DNA of 64,000 bases from Pontixanthobacter aquaemixtae (GCF_009827395.1 NZ_WTYX01000002.1:496001-560000), one strand, 5' to 3'. Counted from the stretch's first letter, positions 17,166 through 27,541 are shown. Program-made: numbers and translations. Notes: generated by a model from the sequence alone, not told the origin.

Positions 17166-18194
17166 CTATTCGCTTCCAATCGCCTCGGCAATGTTTGTGA
17201 AGCCGTCGCGCTGCATCAGGCGTTCCAACCCGCGTGTTATTGTGCGCGCCAGACCGGGGCCGTCATAGACCATCGCGCTATAGAGTTGGATCAGGCTTGC
17301 CCCTGCACGGATACGCTCCCACGCATCTTCTGCGCTACCGATGCCGCCCACACCGACGAGGGCGATCGCGCCGCCGGTGGCTTTGCGAAAATCGCGCATC
17401 CGCTCCAGCGCCAGTGGACGCAGCGGTGCGCCCGAAAGGCCGCCGGTTTCCGCAGCATGGCGCGAAGCGATTTGCGGCCTGCTGATCGTTGTGTTCGAAA
17501 TGATCAACGCGCCGAGCCCCTTGTCGATCGCGATACGCGCGATTGCATCCACATCGCTTGTGGTGAGATCGGGAGCGACTTTCAGGAATATCGGTGGTCC
17601 CTCGCCGGCGCGCGCTTCGACCACGGCATCGAGCAGTTCCACCAATGCGCCCTCGTCCTGCAAGGCGCGAAGGCCGGGAGTGTTGGGGCTGGAAATATTA
17701 ACTGCCAGATAGGTCGCGAGCGGGGCCATGATCCGGGTCATTTCCGCATAATCGGCAATGCGGTCAGCCGAATCCTTGTTTGCCCCGATATTGATACCGA
17801 CCACACCGCCCTTGTTCCGCCGTGCCTTCAGCCGCGCCGCCGCCGCTTCGCTGCCGCCATTGTTGAATCCCATCCGGTTGATAACGGCTCTGTCCTCGGC
17901 CAATCTGAACAGTCGTGGCTTGGGGTTTCCGTCTTGCGGGCGCGGGGTGATCGATCCGACCTCGGCAAAGCCGAATCCCAGCCCCAGCACCGCGTCGGGA
18001 ACTTCGCCATCCTTGTCGAAACCTGCCGCCATTCCAACCGGGTTTGGGAAAGTAATACCTGCCACATCGACAGCCAGTTTGCCGGGTTTGGGTTGCGGCC
18101 CGTTGGGTGCAGCGCGCAGTCCGGCAATGGTCAAACGGTGCGCCCGTTCGGGGTCGAGCGCAAAAATTGCGGGCTTGAGAAACTGGAAGATCAT
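17166..18194 (-). CDS. pyrD: Dihydroorotate dehydrogenase, class 2 (quinone)
   Basis: The 342-aa product is a class 2 DHODH, membrane-associated and FMN-dependent, oxidising dihydroorotate to orotate in pyrimidine synthesis with quinone as acceptor. It shows the N-terminal helical extension 'ALDPERAHRLTIAGLRA', 'NPVGMAAGFDKDGEVPDAVL', 'FGFAEVGSITPRPQDGNPKP', 'NRMGFNNGG', the active-site serine in 'NISSPNTPGLRALQ' and the FMN-phosphate site 'GVGGIGSAEDAWERIRAGAS'. Its ATG overlaps the stop of a small upstream frame by ATGA, and ggt follows after 10 bases. Confidence 0.96.
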   Translation of the reverse strand: MIFQFLKPAIFALDPERAHRLTIAGLRAAPNGPQPKPGKLAVDVAGITFPNPVGMAAGFDKDGEVPDAVLGLGFGFAEVGSITPRPQDGNPKPRLFRLAEDRAVINRMGFNNGGSEAAAARLKARRNKGGVVGINIGANKDSADRIADYAEMTRIMAPLATYLAVNISSPNTPGLRALQDEGALVELLDAVVEARAGEGPPIFLKVAPDLTTSDVDAIARIAIDKGLGALIISNTTISRPQIASRHAAETGGLSGAPLRPLALERMRDFRKATGGAIALVGVGGIGSAEDAWERIRAGASLIQLYSAMVYDGPGLARTITRGLERLMQRDGFTNIAEAIGSE

Positions 18195-18343
18195 CGCCCG
18201 GCGCTATGCCAAGGCTTTTCCGCGCTGTCGATGGCGCCCGTTTCATGCGCTGCTTTGTTCATATATTTCAGCATTGCCGGCCAAATTTCCTGAAAACTGT
18301 CGTTTCCATACAATGCGTTTTGCGATTCTTTGAGTACCAGCAT
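18191..18343 (-). CDS. Small conserved-looking hypothetical protein upstream of pyrD
   Basis: A 50-aa frame (MLVLKESQNALYGN to the C-terminus WHSAGR) ends in TGA within an ATGA overlap with pyrD, which argues for coupled translation. The composition ('SFQEIWPAMLKYMNKAAHET') looks like a folded helical peptide. The frame stays open upstream to 18706, with another ATG at 18550, but the longer form would run through the plus-strand terminator hairpin at 18394-18429 and into the start of the DUF885 gene, so the short form is preferred. No family recognised. Confidence 0.45.
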   Translation of the reverse strand: MLVLKESQNALYGNDSFQEIWPAMLKYMNKAAHETGAIDSAEKPWHSAGR

Positions 18344-18393
18344 TTCTGCGACCCGAAGGGCTCTAGCATCATGCGAGAGTTCCTCGACTTCAG

Positions 18394-18429
18394 GGGGCAG
18401 CTTCCGGAAACGGGGCTGCCCCTTTTTTT
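18394..18429 (+). terminator. Strong plus-strand intrinsic terminator without an upstream gene
   Basis: GGGGCAGC / GCTGCCCC, an 8-bp perfect stem with a 13-base loop, is followed by seven T. All annotated genes from 13509 to here are on the minus strand, so it must end a short non-coding transcript or serve as an attenuator in the leader of the DUF885 gene starting at 18511. A small CCC-GAA-GGG hairpin lies about 50 bases upstream. Confidence 0.7.
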
Positions 18430-18510
18430 GCGAATTTTCGACGAGCGTTGTGGCCAAACCGGCGTCCTCCCGATTAGGAGGGCGCCATTCGAGGTTTGAG
18501 GAGAATGAAG

Positions 18511-20349
18511 ATGTCGCGCCAATCCCTGATGCTTTCTTGTGCACTTGCATCGCTATCGCTAGCGGGCTGCGCAGCAACCAACAGCCAACCGCAATCGGCG
18601 CAAACAGAAGCAGCTCCGGCGCCGGTTGCAGAGAAGGCGGATATCGACACTTTGTTTGCCGAATATGATGCGGCGCAGCTGGAATTGTCGCCGCTGTCGA
18701 AGTCATACCGCGGGATTCGCGATGAAGATTACAGCCGCTGGGGCGATTTCAGCGATGCTTCTGCGGTAGCGGGCGAAGAGCTGCTGCAATCGACCGCTCA
18801 GTCGATGCGCGAAACGTATGATGTGGCCGACCTTTCCGGTCAGGATGCGCTCTCTTACCGGCTGTTTGATGCCATGGCGAAACGCAGCGCCGATCGCTTC
18901 AAATATCGCGACTACGGCTACATTTTTGACCAGATGAACGGGGCGCAAAGCCAGTTGCCCGCCTTCCTGATCAATATCCATCGCATCAGCACCGCGGGGG
19001 ATGCAGAGGCATATATCAGCCGTATCGAGAAACTCGGGCCTGCGATCGATCAACTCATCGCCGAGTCGCGCAGCCAGGCTGACGAAGGTGTGATGCCGCC
19101 CGATTGGGTCTATCCCTATGTCATCAAAGATATCGAGAACTTGCTCGAGGCTGGCGACGACAATCCGGTTCTCGAAGACTTCAACGAAAAGCTCGCGCCG
19201 ATAACACCCGATTTGCCGCCTGATACGCAAGCCGAAGCCAGCCAGATTATCGGCTTAATGGAGATGGCGCGCGAGGCATGGAATGGTTCGGCCCGCCCGG
19301 CCTATCAACGCCTGCTTGCCGAGATGAAGCGGCAGCAAGCGATCGCCCCGACCGATGACGGCATCTGGCGCTTTCCCGAAGGCGCGGGGTATTACAAGGC
19401 GCTGCTCGCCAATTACACCACGACCGATCTCACTGCTGACGAGATTCACAATATCGGCCTGCGCGAAGTCGAGCGGATCCACGGTGAAATGCGCGCAATC
19501 ATGAAGAAAGTGGGTTTCGAGGGAAGCCTACAGGACTTCTTCGAACACACGCGGACAGGCGACCAGTTCTTCTATCCCAGCCGCGAAGACTATCTTGCCG
19601 ATGCCAATGCGGTTCTGCGCAAAGTGGAGGCCAAGCTGCCCGAATATTTCGGGCGGCTCCCCAAGGCACCGATGGTGATCAAGCCGGTAGAGGCGTTCCG
19701 CGAACAGAGCGCGGGCAAAGCCTTTTACCAAAGCCCTGCGCCCGATGGTTCGCGGCCCGGTACCTATTACGTGAACCTCTATAATCTGCGCGATATGTCC
19801 AAGAACGAGCTCGAAGCGCTTGCCTATCACGAGGGTTCTCCGGGGCATCACCTCCAACGGGCCTTGCAGACCGAAATGGGCGATCTTCCGCCCTTCCGGC
19901 GCTTCGGCGGCGTGACCGCCTATACCGAAGGGTGGGGGCTTTATTCCGAAGAGCTCGGCAAGGACATGGGCTTCTACACCGATCCCTATTCCGATTTTGG
20001 CCGGTTGGGGATGGAACTATGGCGCGCATGCCGTTTGGTTGTCGATACGGGCATTCACCACAAGCGCTGGAGCCGCGAAGAAGCGATTGCCTATCTGACC
20101 GAAAACACGCCCAATCCCGATGGAGACATCCGCAAGGCGATCGAGCGCTACGTCGTGTATCCCGGCCAAGCCACAGCATATATGATCGGCAAGCTCAAGA
20201 TTATGGAACTGCGTCAAAAGGCGCGGACGGAACTGGGCGACAAGTTCGATATTCGCGGGTTCCACGACTCTGTGTTGGAAAGCGGGCCTGTGCCGCTTTC
20301 GATTCTGGAAGAAAATATCGATGCATGGATCGCTAGCCAGAAGGATTAA
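18511..20349 (+). CDS. DUF885 family lipoprotein (putative zinc peptidase)
   Basis: The 612-aa precursor starts MSRQSLMLSCALASLSLAGC, a clear lipoprotein signal, so the protein is membrane-anchored in the periplasm. The DUF885 hallmark 'YHEGSPGHHLQ' (an HExxxGHH zinc-site-like motif) and 'AYTEGWGLYSEELGKDMGFY' lie in the C-terminal half, where zinc carboxypeptidases of this fold have their catalytic Glu. Family members are widespread in sphingomonads, usually unassigned. GAGGAG lies 7 bases before the ATG at 18511; a TTG at 18496 and an ATG at 18505 are less well placed. It is a single gene, possibly with an attenuator-type leader. Confidence 0.88.
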   Translation: MSRQSLMLSCALASLSLAGCAATNSQPQSAQTEAAPAPVAEKADIDTLFAEYDAAQLELSPLSKSYRGIRDEDYSRWGDFSDASAVAGEELLQSTAQSMRETYDVADLSGQDALSYRLFDAMAKRSADRFKYRDYGYIFDQMNGAQSQLPAFLINIHRISTAGDAEAYISRIEKLGPAIDQLIAESRSQADEGVMPPDWVYPYVIKDIENLLEAGDDNPVLEDFNEKLAPITPDLPPDTQAEASQIIGLMEMAREAWNGSARPAYQRLLAEMKRQQAIAPTDDGIWRFPEGAGYYKALLANYTTTDLTADEIHNIGLREVERIHGEMRAIMKKVGFEGSLQDFFEHTRTGDQFFYPSREDYLADANAVLRKVEAKLPEYFGRLPKAPMVIKPVEAFREQSAGKAFYQSPAPDGSRPGTYYVNLYNLRDMSKNELEALAYHEGSPGHHLQRALQTEMGDLPPFRRFGGVTAYTEGWGLYSEELGKDMGFYTDPYSDFGRLGMELWRACRLVVDTGIHHKRWSREEAIAYLTENTPNPDGDIRKAIERYVVYPGQATAYMIGKLKIMELRQKARTELGDKFDIRGFHDSVLESGPVPLSILEENIDAWIASQKD

Positions 20350-20486
20350 TTCTCCTCGTTGCGTTTGCGGGCACAAACAAACCAAACGCTAACGACTCGC
20401 AACAAGCGGTTTGCGGTTGAAGTCACGCCAGACGATCTCTAGGTGAAATCGGAACGATTCAGTCTGATTTAACAGCGGAGCGTGCT

Positions 20487-20902
20487 TTGCGCCTGTCCAA
20501 TCTTGCCGATTATGCCGTAGTCACGATGAGCGCCGCAGCGCGCCATTGCGGCGGCGTGCGCGTATCGGCTGCGGAGCTGGCAGCGGAAACCGGGCTCCCC
20601 ACGCCTACGGTACAAAAGCTGGTGAGCAAGCTGACGGCGGCTGGCTTGCTGCGCTCTGTGCGCGGGGCTGGCGGCGGATTGCAATTGGCGCGTCCGGCAG
20701 CGGCGATCAGTGTGGCCGATATTGTCGAGGCAGTCGAAGGGCCGATTGCGCTCACCGCCTGCGTCGACGCGCAAGACTGCTGTTATGACGACGCATGCAG
20801 TCTGAAACCGCATTGGCCGGTGGTGAACAACGCCCTGCGCGGGGCATTGGCGAGCATCCCACTGACACAACTATCGGGCGCACCCGAAATGGAACTAACC
20901 CA

Positions 20903-20906
<4 letters not shown>
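20487..20906 (+). CDS. sufR: Rrf2 family regulator of the suf operon
   Basis: The 139-aa product is an IscR/Rrf2-type winged-helix repressor: '[20 protein letters not shown]' then '[20 protein letters not shown]' as the recognition helix region. Four cysteines in the loop ([17 protein letters not shown]) are arranged as in the SUF-specific Rrf2 regulators and likely bind a Fe-S cluster, letting the protein sense cluster supply. The start is TTG, 6 bases after GCGGAG. Its stop overlaps the sufB ATG in ATGA. It presumably autoregulates the operon; I saw no clear palindrome in the ~135-base upstream gap. Confidence 0.92.
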
Positions 20907-22380
<1,474 letters not shown>

Positions 22381-22384
<4 letters not shown>

Positions 22385-22881
22385 CTACCCGTAAGACTCT
22401 CTCCCTCGGCGATAACGCCTCTGCCAATGCGGATAAGACCGCTGGCTGGAACATATCCGATGCGCGCAAGGACAAGTTGCATGATCGCGCGCGGTTCAAC
22501 CGGCGGCATCCGTCCGAGGCGCATAAGCGGCTTTGGGGGCTGCTCAAGGATAAGGGCGTCGGCAATTTCGCGTTCAATCGCGAGGTCGTGATGGGGTCCT
22601 CTGTGGTTGATTTCGCCTGCAAGACCCGCTGGCTGGTAGTCGAAATCAGCGGGGACAGCGAAGCGGATGCGAAGATAGAGGAATTGTCCGACCGCAAGCT
22701 CCAAGAGGTCGGGGTCCGCGTGATGCGCTACACCAAAGAGCAGGTGATGGGCGATCTCGAGCCGATCAAGGAAGCGATATACGAAGAGCTGATGAAGCCG
22801 TTCGACAAGCCGCGCAGGACCAAACCTGAGCAAACCAGTTTTGAAGACCGCGACTTCAATCGTCGCGGATCAATCCGATAG
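22381..22881 (+). CDS. DUF559 endonuclease-fold protein inside the suf operon
   Basis: The 166-aa product matches DUF559, a Vsr/type-II-restriction-like fold: '[20 protein letters not shown]' (the 'AR.LR...T.AE..LW' motif), '[20 protein letters not shown]' with the catalytic Asp, and '[20 protein letters not shown]' followed by '[14 protein letters not shown]'. In the usual family this strand reads E-x-DG-x-xH; here Glu is kept but the rest is altered. It starts by ATGA overlap with sufB and ends 23 bases before sufC, so it is co-translated with Fe-S assembly genes. The function is unknown. Confidence 0.85.
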
Positions 22882-22904
22882 AATTCACAGAGATTTACAG
22901 AGCA

Positions 22905-23648
22905 ATGCTGAAAATAACCGATCTCCACGCCACCGTTGGCGATACCGAAATCCTCAAGGGGCTGACGCTCGAGGTCGGCGCGGGCGAAGTGCACGCGATT
23001 ATGGGCCCCAATGGCGCGGGCAAATCGACGCTGTCCTATGTGCTGGGCGGGCGGCCCGGCTATGAAGTCACCGGTGGTTCGGTCGAATTCATGGGGCAGG
23101 ATTTGCTCGATATGGAACCGCATGAGCGTGCCGCGACGGGGCTGTTCCTCGGCTTCCAATATCCGGTCGAAATTCCCGGCGTTTCCAACGTCCAGTTCCT
23201 GCGCGAAGCGCTCAACGCACAGCGCGCTGCGCGCGGCGAAGAAGCGCTGTCGGGCGGTGAATTCCTGAAGCTGGCCAAGGAGAAAGCGGCGCTGCTCAAA
23301 CTCGATATGGAAATGCTCAAGCGGCAAGTGAATGTCGGCTTTTCGGGCGGCGAGAAGAAGCGTTCCGAAATGGTCCAGATGGGCATTCTTGATCCCAAAT
23401 TCGCAGTCCTCGACGAGACCGATAGCGGACTTGATATCGATGCGCTGCGCGTTGTCGGTGACGGGATCAATGCGATCATGCGCGATCCGGGCAAAGGCGT
23501 GTTGCTGATCACCCATTACCAGCGGCTGCTCGACTATGTGAAGCCGGACAAGGTGCATGTGCTCGCCAAGGGCCGGATCGTGAAAAGCGGCGGACCTGAG
23601 CTGGCCCTGCAGCTGGAAAGTGAAGGCTATGAGGCGGTTGCGGTCTGA
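22905..23648 (+). CDS. sufC: Fe-S cluster assembly ATPase SufC
   Basis: The 247-aa product is the ABC-type ATPase of the SufBCD complex. It shows Walker A 'GPNGAGKST', the Q-loop 'LGFQYPVEIPGVSN', the signature 'NVGFSGGEKKRSEMVQM', Walker B 'FAVLDETDSGLDIDAL' and the switch His in 'LLITHYQRLL'. ATP binding dimerises SufC and opens the SufB-SufD interface for cluster formation. Its stop shares one base with the sufD start (TGATG). Confidence 0.97.
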   Translation: MLKITDLHATVGDTEILKGLTLEVGAGEVHAIMGPNGAGKSTLSYVLGGRPGYEVTGGSVEFMGQDLLDMEPHERAATGLFLGFQYPVEIPGVSNVQFLREALNAQRAARGEEALSGGEFLKLAKEKAALLKLDMEMLKRQVNVGFSGGEKKRSEMVQMGILDPKFAVLDETDSGLDIDALRVVGDGINAIMRDPGKGVLLITHYQRLLDYVKPDKVHVLAKGRIVKSGGPELALQLESEGYEAVAV

Positions 23649-24415
23649 TGGCTGAGGCAGCAATTCTTCCTACGACCAAAGACGAGGATTGGCGCTATGC
23701 CGACGGCGCGTTCCTGGCCGCGTCCGATCCTGCCGCGATCAACCATTGGCGCATACTGGAAGTCCCCGCCGGCGAGACACGCAGCGAACATAGCTATCAC
23801 AATTCGGGCGATGAAAGTGCCGGATCGGTTGACCGGCTGCGGGTTCATGTCGGCAAAGGCGGCTGTTTCGAAGCTTACAAGATTATCGCTGGCGGCAAGT
23901 ACCAGCGTATCGAAATCGAAGTGACACTTGAAGAGGGCGCGCATTTCGAATTTGGCGGTGTTACGCTGGGCGGTGGTGACAAGGTGCAGGAATTTGTCAC
24001 TTGCACCAAGCACGCGCATCCCGATGCGACATCGAATCAGGTCGTGCGCGCGGTGCAATGGGGGCAATCGACGGGCAATTTCCTTGGCCGGATCGAAGTG
24101 GCGCGCGATGCGCAGAAAACCGATGCGGCACAGAATTTCCGCGCGATCCTGCTGGAGAAAGGCGCTTCTGCCAACACAAAGCCCGAGCTAGAGATTTTCG
24201 CTGATGATGTACTCTGCGCGCATGGTGCGGCGATCGGCCAGCTCGACGAACTAGCAAGCTATTACATGGCTGCGCGCGGCATTCCGCCGGAGATTGCACG
24301 CAAATTGTTGATCCAGGCCTTCATTGGCGATGCTTTTGAAGCGATTGGCGATGAGGCGACACGCGAGCGGATGCTCGAACAGGCGCTTGAACAGCTCGAT
24401 ACGGAGGCAGTGTGA
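23648..24415 (+). CDS. sufD: Fe-S cluster assembly protein SufD
   Basis: The 255-aa product is a short SufD (E. coli SufD has ~423 residues), consisting mainly of the beta-helical core and the C-terminal helical domain: 'LPTTKDEDWRYADGAFLAAS' at the N-terminus, 'CTKHAHPDATSNQVVRAVQW', and 'DDVLCAHGAAIGQLDELASYYMAARGIP' in parts, which is the SufB-contact region containing the conserved Cys and His. It pairs with SufB and SufC. Both ends overlap neighbours (TGATG with sufC, GTGA with sufS). Confidence 0.93.
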   Translation: MAEAAILPTTKDEDWRYADGAFLAASDPAAINHWRILEVPAGETRSEHSYHNSGDESAGSVDRLRVHVGKGGCFEAYKIIAGGKYQRIEIEVTLEEGAHFEFGGVTLGGGDKVQEFVTCTKHAHPDATSNQVVRAVQWGQSTGNFLGRIEVARDAQKTDAAQNFRAILLEKGASANTKPELEIFADDVLCAHGAAIGQLDELASYYMAARGIPPEIARKLLIQAFIGDAFEAIGDEATRERMLEQALEQLDTEAV

Positions 24416-25635
24416 ACGCACCGGCGTCCATCCTGTCGCGCAAAGCGGATTTCCCGGGCCTGACGACGGCTGACGGAAAGGCGTGGCATTATCTCGACAC
24501 CGCTGCGACCGCGCAAAAGCCGCAGGCAGTGATCGATGCGATGTCCAATGCGCTGGGCCGCGACTACGCGACGGTGCATCGCGGGGTCTATGCGCGTTCG
24601 GCGGAAATGACGCTGGCCTATGAAGCTGCACGGCGACGGGCGGCTGAATTTATTGGCGCCAGAAGCGAGAACGAGATCGTTTTCGTACGCGGCGCGACAG
24701 AGGGGATCAATCTGGTCGCGCAAAGCTGGGGTGGGCTGAATCTGAAAGCCGGCGACCGGATAATGCTCAGCCAGTTGGAACATCATTCCAATATTGTCCC
24801 GTGGCAGATGATTGCCGAACAGACCGGCGCCAAAATCGATGTCTGTCCGTTGACCGAAGACCATCTGATTGACCTCGATGCTCTCGAGACGCTGTTGACG
24901 CCGCAGCACAAGATTGTCGCGCTGGCGCATGTATCCAATGTCCTTGGCTCTATTCTGGGCGTAAAGCGCGCGGCCAAACTGGCGCATGGCGTTGGTGCGA
25001 AATTGTTTCTCGATGGTTGCCAGGCGGCACCGCGGATGCGGCTCAATATGCAAGAGCTTGGCTGCGATTTTTATGTTTTGTCGGCGCACAAGCTTTATGG
25101 CCCCACCGGGATCGGGGTGTTGTGGGCGCGCGAAGAACTGCTCGACGCGATGCCGCCTTATCAGGGGGGCGGCGCGATGATCGATAAGGTGACGTTCGAG
25201 AAGACCACCTATGCCCCGCCGCCGCAGCGGTTTGAAGCTGGCACCCCGATGATTACCGAGGCCGTCGCGCTGCATGCGGCGATTGATTATGTCGATGCGC
25301 TGGGGCCGGAAAGCCTGTTCGCGCATGAAAGCGGGCTAGCCGCAACGCTTCGCGATGAACTCAGGTCGATCAACTCGATCCGCCTGTTCGGGCCGGACAA
25401 GTCCGCGGGTATCGTTTCTTTCGAGATAGAAGGCATTCACCCGCACGATCTCGGCACCATATTGGATGAAGAGAATGTCGCGATCCGCGCGGGCCATCAC
25501 TGTGCACAGCCGCTGATGGCGCATCTGGGCGTTCCCGCAACCGCGCGCGCCAGCTTTGGTCTGTATAGCGACGAAAGCGATATTGACGCGCTGCTGCGCG
25601 GAATCGATCGAACCAAAAGGATTTTCGGCCAATGA
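24412..25635 (+). CDS. sufS: Cysteine desulfurase SufS
   Basis: The 407-aa PLP enzyme removes sulfur from cysteine for Fe-S assembly. Visible features are 'YLDTAATAQKPQAVIDAM', 'RGATEGINLVAQSWG', 'LEHHSNIVPWQ', the PLP lysine in 'VLSAHKLYGPTGIG', and the active-site cysteine region 'AIRAGHHCAQPLM' typical of group II (SufS/CsdA) desulfurases. The start is GTG at 24412, in GTGA with sufD; the stop overlaps sufT in ATGA. A SufE or SufU activator is not encoded in the operon. Confidence 0.96.
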   Translation: MNAPASILSRKADFPGLTTADGKAWHYLDTAATAQKPQAVIDAMSNALGRDYATVHRGVYARSAEMTLAYEAARRRAAEFIGARSENEIVFVRGATEGINLVAQSWGGLNLKAGDRIMLSQLEHHSNIVPWQMIAEQTGAKIDVCPLTEDHLIDLDALETLLTPQHKIVALAHVSNVLGSILGVKRAAKLAHGVGAKLFLDGCQAAPRMRLNMQELGCDFYVLSAHKLYGPTGIGVLWAREELLDAMPPYQGGGAMIDKVTFEKTTYAPPPQRFEAGTPMITEAVALHAAIDYVDALGPESLFAHESGLAATLRDELRSINSIRLFGPDKSAGIVSFEIEGIHPHDLGTILDEENVAIRAGHHCAQPLMAHLGVPATARASFGLYSDESDIDALLRGIDRTKRIFGQ

Positions 25636-26144
25636 CCGCCGAAATGGACAAGAGCATGAACGAAACACGAAAGATCGAAGTCGAAGAAGTAAGCGAGGTT
25701 GCTTCGCCCGCCCGCGCACGCGTCGATGATGCAGTGGATTCTGCGCCCGAAACCATGGGCGAAAAGCTGGAGCGCAAGCGCGATTATCTCGAAGGCTTTC
25801 TTCAAAAGAAACCCGAACAAGTCGCGCCCGGTGAACCTGGCGGTGAACTGCACGATGCGGTGATCGCAGCGCTCAAGGAAATCTTCGACCCCGAAATTCC
25901 GGTCAATATCTATGACCTGGGCCTAATTTACGGCGTCGAAGTTGATGATGAAAGCGATGTGGTGGTGACGATGACCCTCACCACCCCGCATTGCCCAGTA
26001 GCCGAATCGATGCCGGGCGAAGTGGAACTGCGCGCGGCCAGCGTGCCCGGTGTGCGCGATGCAGAGGTCAATCTTGTGTGGGATCCGCCATGGTCGCCTG
26101 AAAAGATGACCGATGAGGCGCGGCTCGAATTGGGGATGCTGTGA
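25632..26144 (+). CDS. sufT: SUF system protein SufT (DUF59/MIP18 family)
   Basis: Residues ~75-170 are a DUF59 domain: 'AVIAALKEIFDPEIPVNIYD', 'LGLIYGVEVDDESDVVVTMT', 'TTPHCPVAESMPGEVE' with the reactive Cys, and 'VNLVWDPPWSPEKMTDEARL'. An N-terminal charged extension of ~70 residues precedes it. SufT proteins help mature Fe-S enzymes under high demand. The start at 25632 overlaps sufS by ATGA; internal ATGs at 25644 and 25656 are possible. The stop overlaps the sufA start. Confidence 0.93.
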   Translation: MTAEMDKSMNETRKIEVEEVSEVASPARARVDDAVDSAPETMGEKLERKRDYLEGFLQKKPEQVAPGEPGGELHDAVIAALKEIFDPEIPVNIYDLGLIYGVEVDDESDVVVTMTLTTPHCPVAESMPGEVELRAASVPGVRDAEVNLVWDPPWSPEKMTDEARLELGML

Positions 26145-26500
26145 TGACCGATACGAAAACTCGCCAAGTACCCGCCGCTGTCACCCTGACCAAAGGCGCG
26201 GAAGCGCGCATTGCGCATCTTATGTCAAAAGCACCTGACGATGCGATTGGCGTGAAGCTCTCGACACCGCGAAGGGGCTGCTCTGGCCTCGCTTACTCGG
26301 TTGATTATGTGACCGAAGAGGCCGGCTTCGACGAGAAGATCGAGACCCCCGGCGGCACATTCTATATCGATGGTGCCAGCGTGCTCTATCTGATCGGCTC
26401 GACAATGGATTGGGTCGAGGATGACTTCACCGCAGGCTTCACTTTCGAAAACCCCAACGCCAAGGGCGCTTGCGGTTGCGGTGAAAGCTTTATGGTCTGA
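26141..26500 (+). CDS. sufA: A-type Fe-S carrier (HesB/IscA/SufA family)
   Basis: The ~119-aa product has the three conserved cysteines of A-type carriers: 'RRGCSGLAYSVDY' and the C-terminal 'GACGCGESFMV'. These proteins shuttle Fe-S clusters from SufBCD to target apoproteins. The GTG at 26141 forms GTGA with the sufT stop; the next codon is ATG at 26144 and could equally be the start. It closes the operon, and the following gene is convergent after 39 bases. Confidence 0.95.
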   Translation: MMTDTKTRQVPAAVTLTKGAEARIAHLMSKAPDDAIGVKLSTPRRGCSGLAYSVDYVTEEAGFDEKIETPGGTFYIDGASVLYLIGSTMDWVEDDFTAGFTFENPNAKGACGCGESFMV

Positions 26501-26539
26501 GGGGCAGCAAATGCCCGTCACTGAATCTGCAAAGCTGAT

Positions 26540-27487
26540 TTAGGCGGCGTCTTCGGCCAGGCGGTCAAGCAGCGCGCGCTCCAGAACATCCACTTCGCCA
26601 TCGGCTTCGACCATTCCGTCCAGCCAGTTCTTCTCGTTCTCGGTCACGATCTGGCCCGCAGCTTCCCGCGCGACAAACCCGGAATTGGCTGGCTTCCTGC
26701 CAAACGCTTTACCGAAATGATTGTGAACCTCGGGTGCGGCTTTGGCCATGCGTCCGAAGAAACGGCCGACATTCACCGAACTATCAGCGACAAATGTTTC
26801 GAGCTCTTTCATCCGTGCATGATCGAGCTGTGCATTGGCGGCGGTGAAACCGCGCAGGTAATTGGCCACGCCATCGACAAACAAATTTTGCCATTCGGGG
26901 GCGTTGTCATGACCCAGAGTCGCGTCTTTCAGGCGGAACAGCATTTCGGCATCAAACCTGCTGACCGCTGCGGGGCCGTGGCCACCGCTCGAAAAGATGA
27001 TCCGGCGCACAAGGTTGCATTCGGCAGAGGAGATGTGCGTATCCGATAGGGTGCCGCCGCAGCGGGTCGGGCCGGTGCCTGTCAGGACGGCCGCCTCAAC
27101 CTGTTTGAGCGCGTAGTGCTTGAGAGTTTCGGCCACATTCTGGGCGCGTTCGAGCACATGGGTGAGCAGTTCGAGCTCTGCCATTGTTTCCAGCTTGCCG
27201 TCTTGATCGAGTGCGGCGATCAACCACGCCGCCTCGTCTTCGCTGACATAACCGCGTGGCTCGGTGCCGTTGCGCACCATGTCGCTGATCGCTTCTACGA
27301 AGAAATCGACCCATTCAATGCTGGGGTCTTTGATCTGGTGATTGATCGCAAAAATCGCTTCGGCTTCGTCTTGATAGATTTTTCCGTCGCCCCAGCCTTG
27401 CTGGCGTAGCGCAAGAATTTCCTCTGCAGAAACATGGCCATCTGCAGCGACTTTGTCTGCCAATTCGCCGAAATGCACGCTCATCAC
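26540..27487 (-). CDS. TerB-like/EF-hand-like hypothetical protein
   Basis: The 315-aa soluble protein contains several similar helix-loop-helix units with acidic loops: 'VAADGHVSAEEILALRQQ' near the N-terminus, 'ALDQDGKLETMAELELLTHV' in the middle and 'MVEADGEVDVLERALLDRLA' at the end. The loops read like TerB or degenerate EF-hand metal sites (D-x-D-G-x-hydrophobic-x-x-x-E). It begins MMSVHFGEL with two adjacent ATGs. Homologues are common in sphingomonads from memory; the function is unknown. It is convergent with the suf operon and stands alone. Confidence 0.7.
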   Translation of the reverse strand: MMSVHFGELADKVAADGHVSAEEILALRQQGWGDGKIYQDEAEAIFAINHQIKDPSIEWVDFFVEAISDMVRNGTEPRGYVSEDEAAWLIAALDQDGKLETMAELELLTHVLERAQNVAETLKHYALKQVEAAVLTGTGPTRCGGTLSDTHISSAECNLVRRIIFSSGGHGPAAVSRFDAEMLFRLKDATLGHDNAPEWQNLFVDGVANYLRGFTAANAQLDHARMKELETFVADSSVNVGRFFGRMAKAAPEVHNHFGKAFGRKPANSGFVAREAAGQIVTENEKNWLDGMVEADGEVDVLERALLDRLAEDAA

Positions 27488-27541
27488 TCAATCCCCTGAA
27501 ATTACCGGGGGGATCGATAGCGCAATATGCTTAAATTCCCG

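Noticed and set aside
17139-18293. 384-codon plus-strand frame opposite pyrD
   Set aside because: Antisense to all conserved PyrD motifs; non-protein-like composition.
18344-18706. Longer form of the small minus-strand gene upstream of pyrD
   Set aside because: It would run through a strong plus-strand terminator hairpin and the DUF885 signal-peptide region; the shorter start is more economical, though not proven.
24262-25326. 354-codon minus-strand frame opposite sufS
   Set aside because: Shadow of sufS; Arg/Gln/His-rich.
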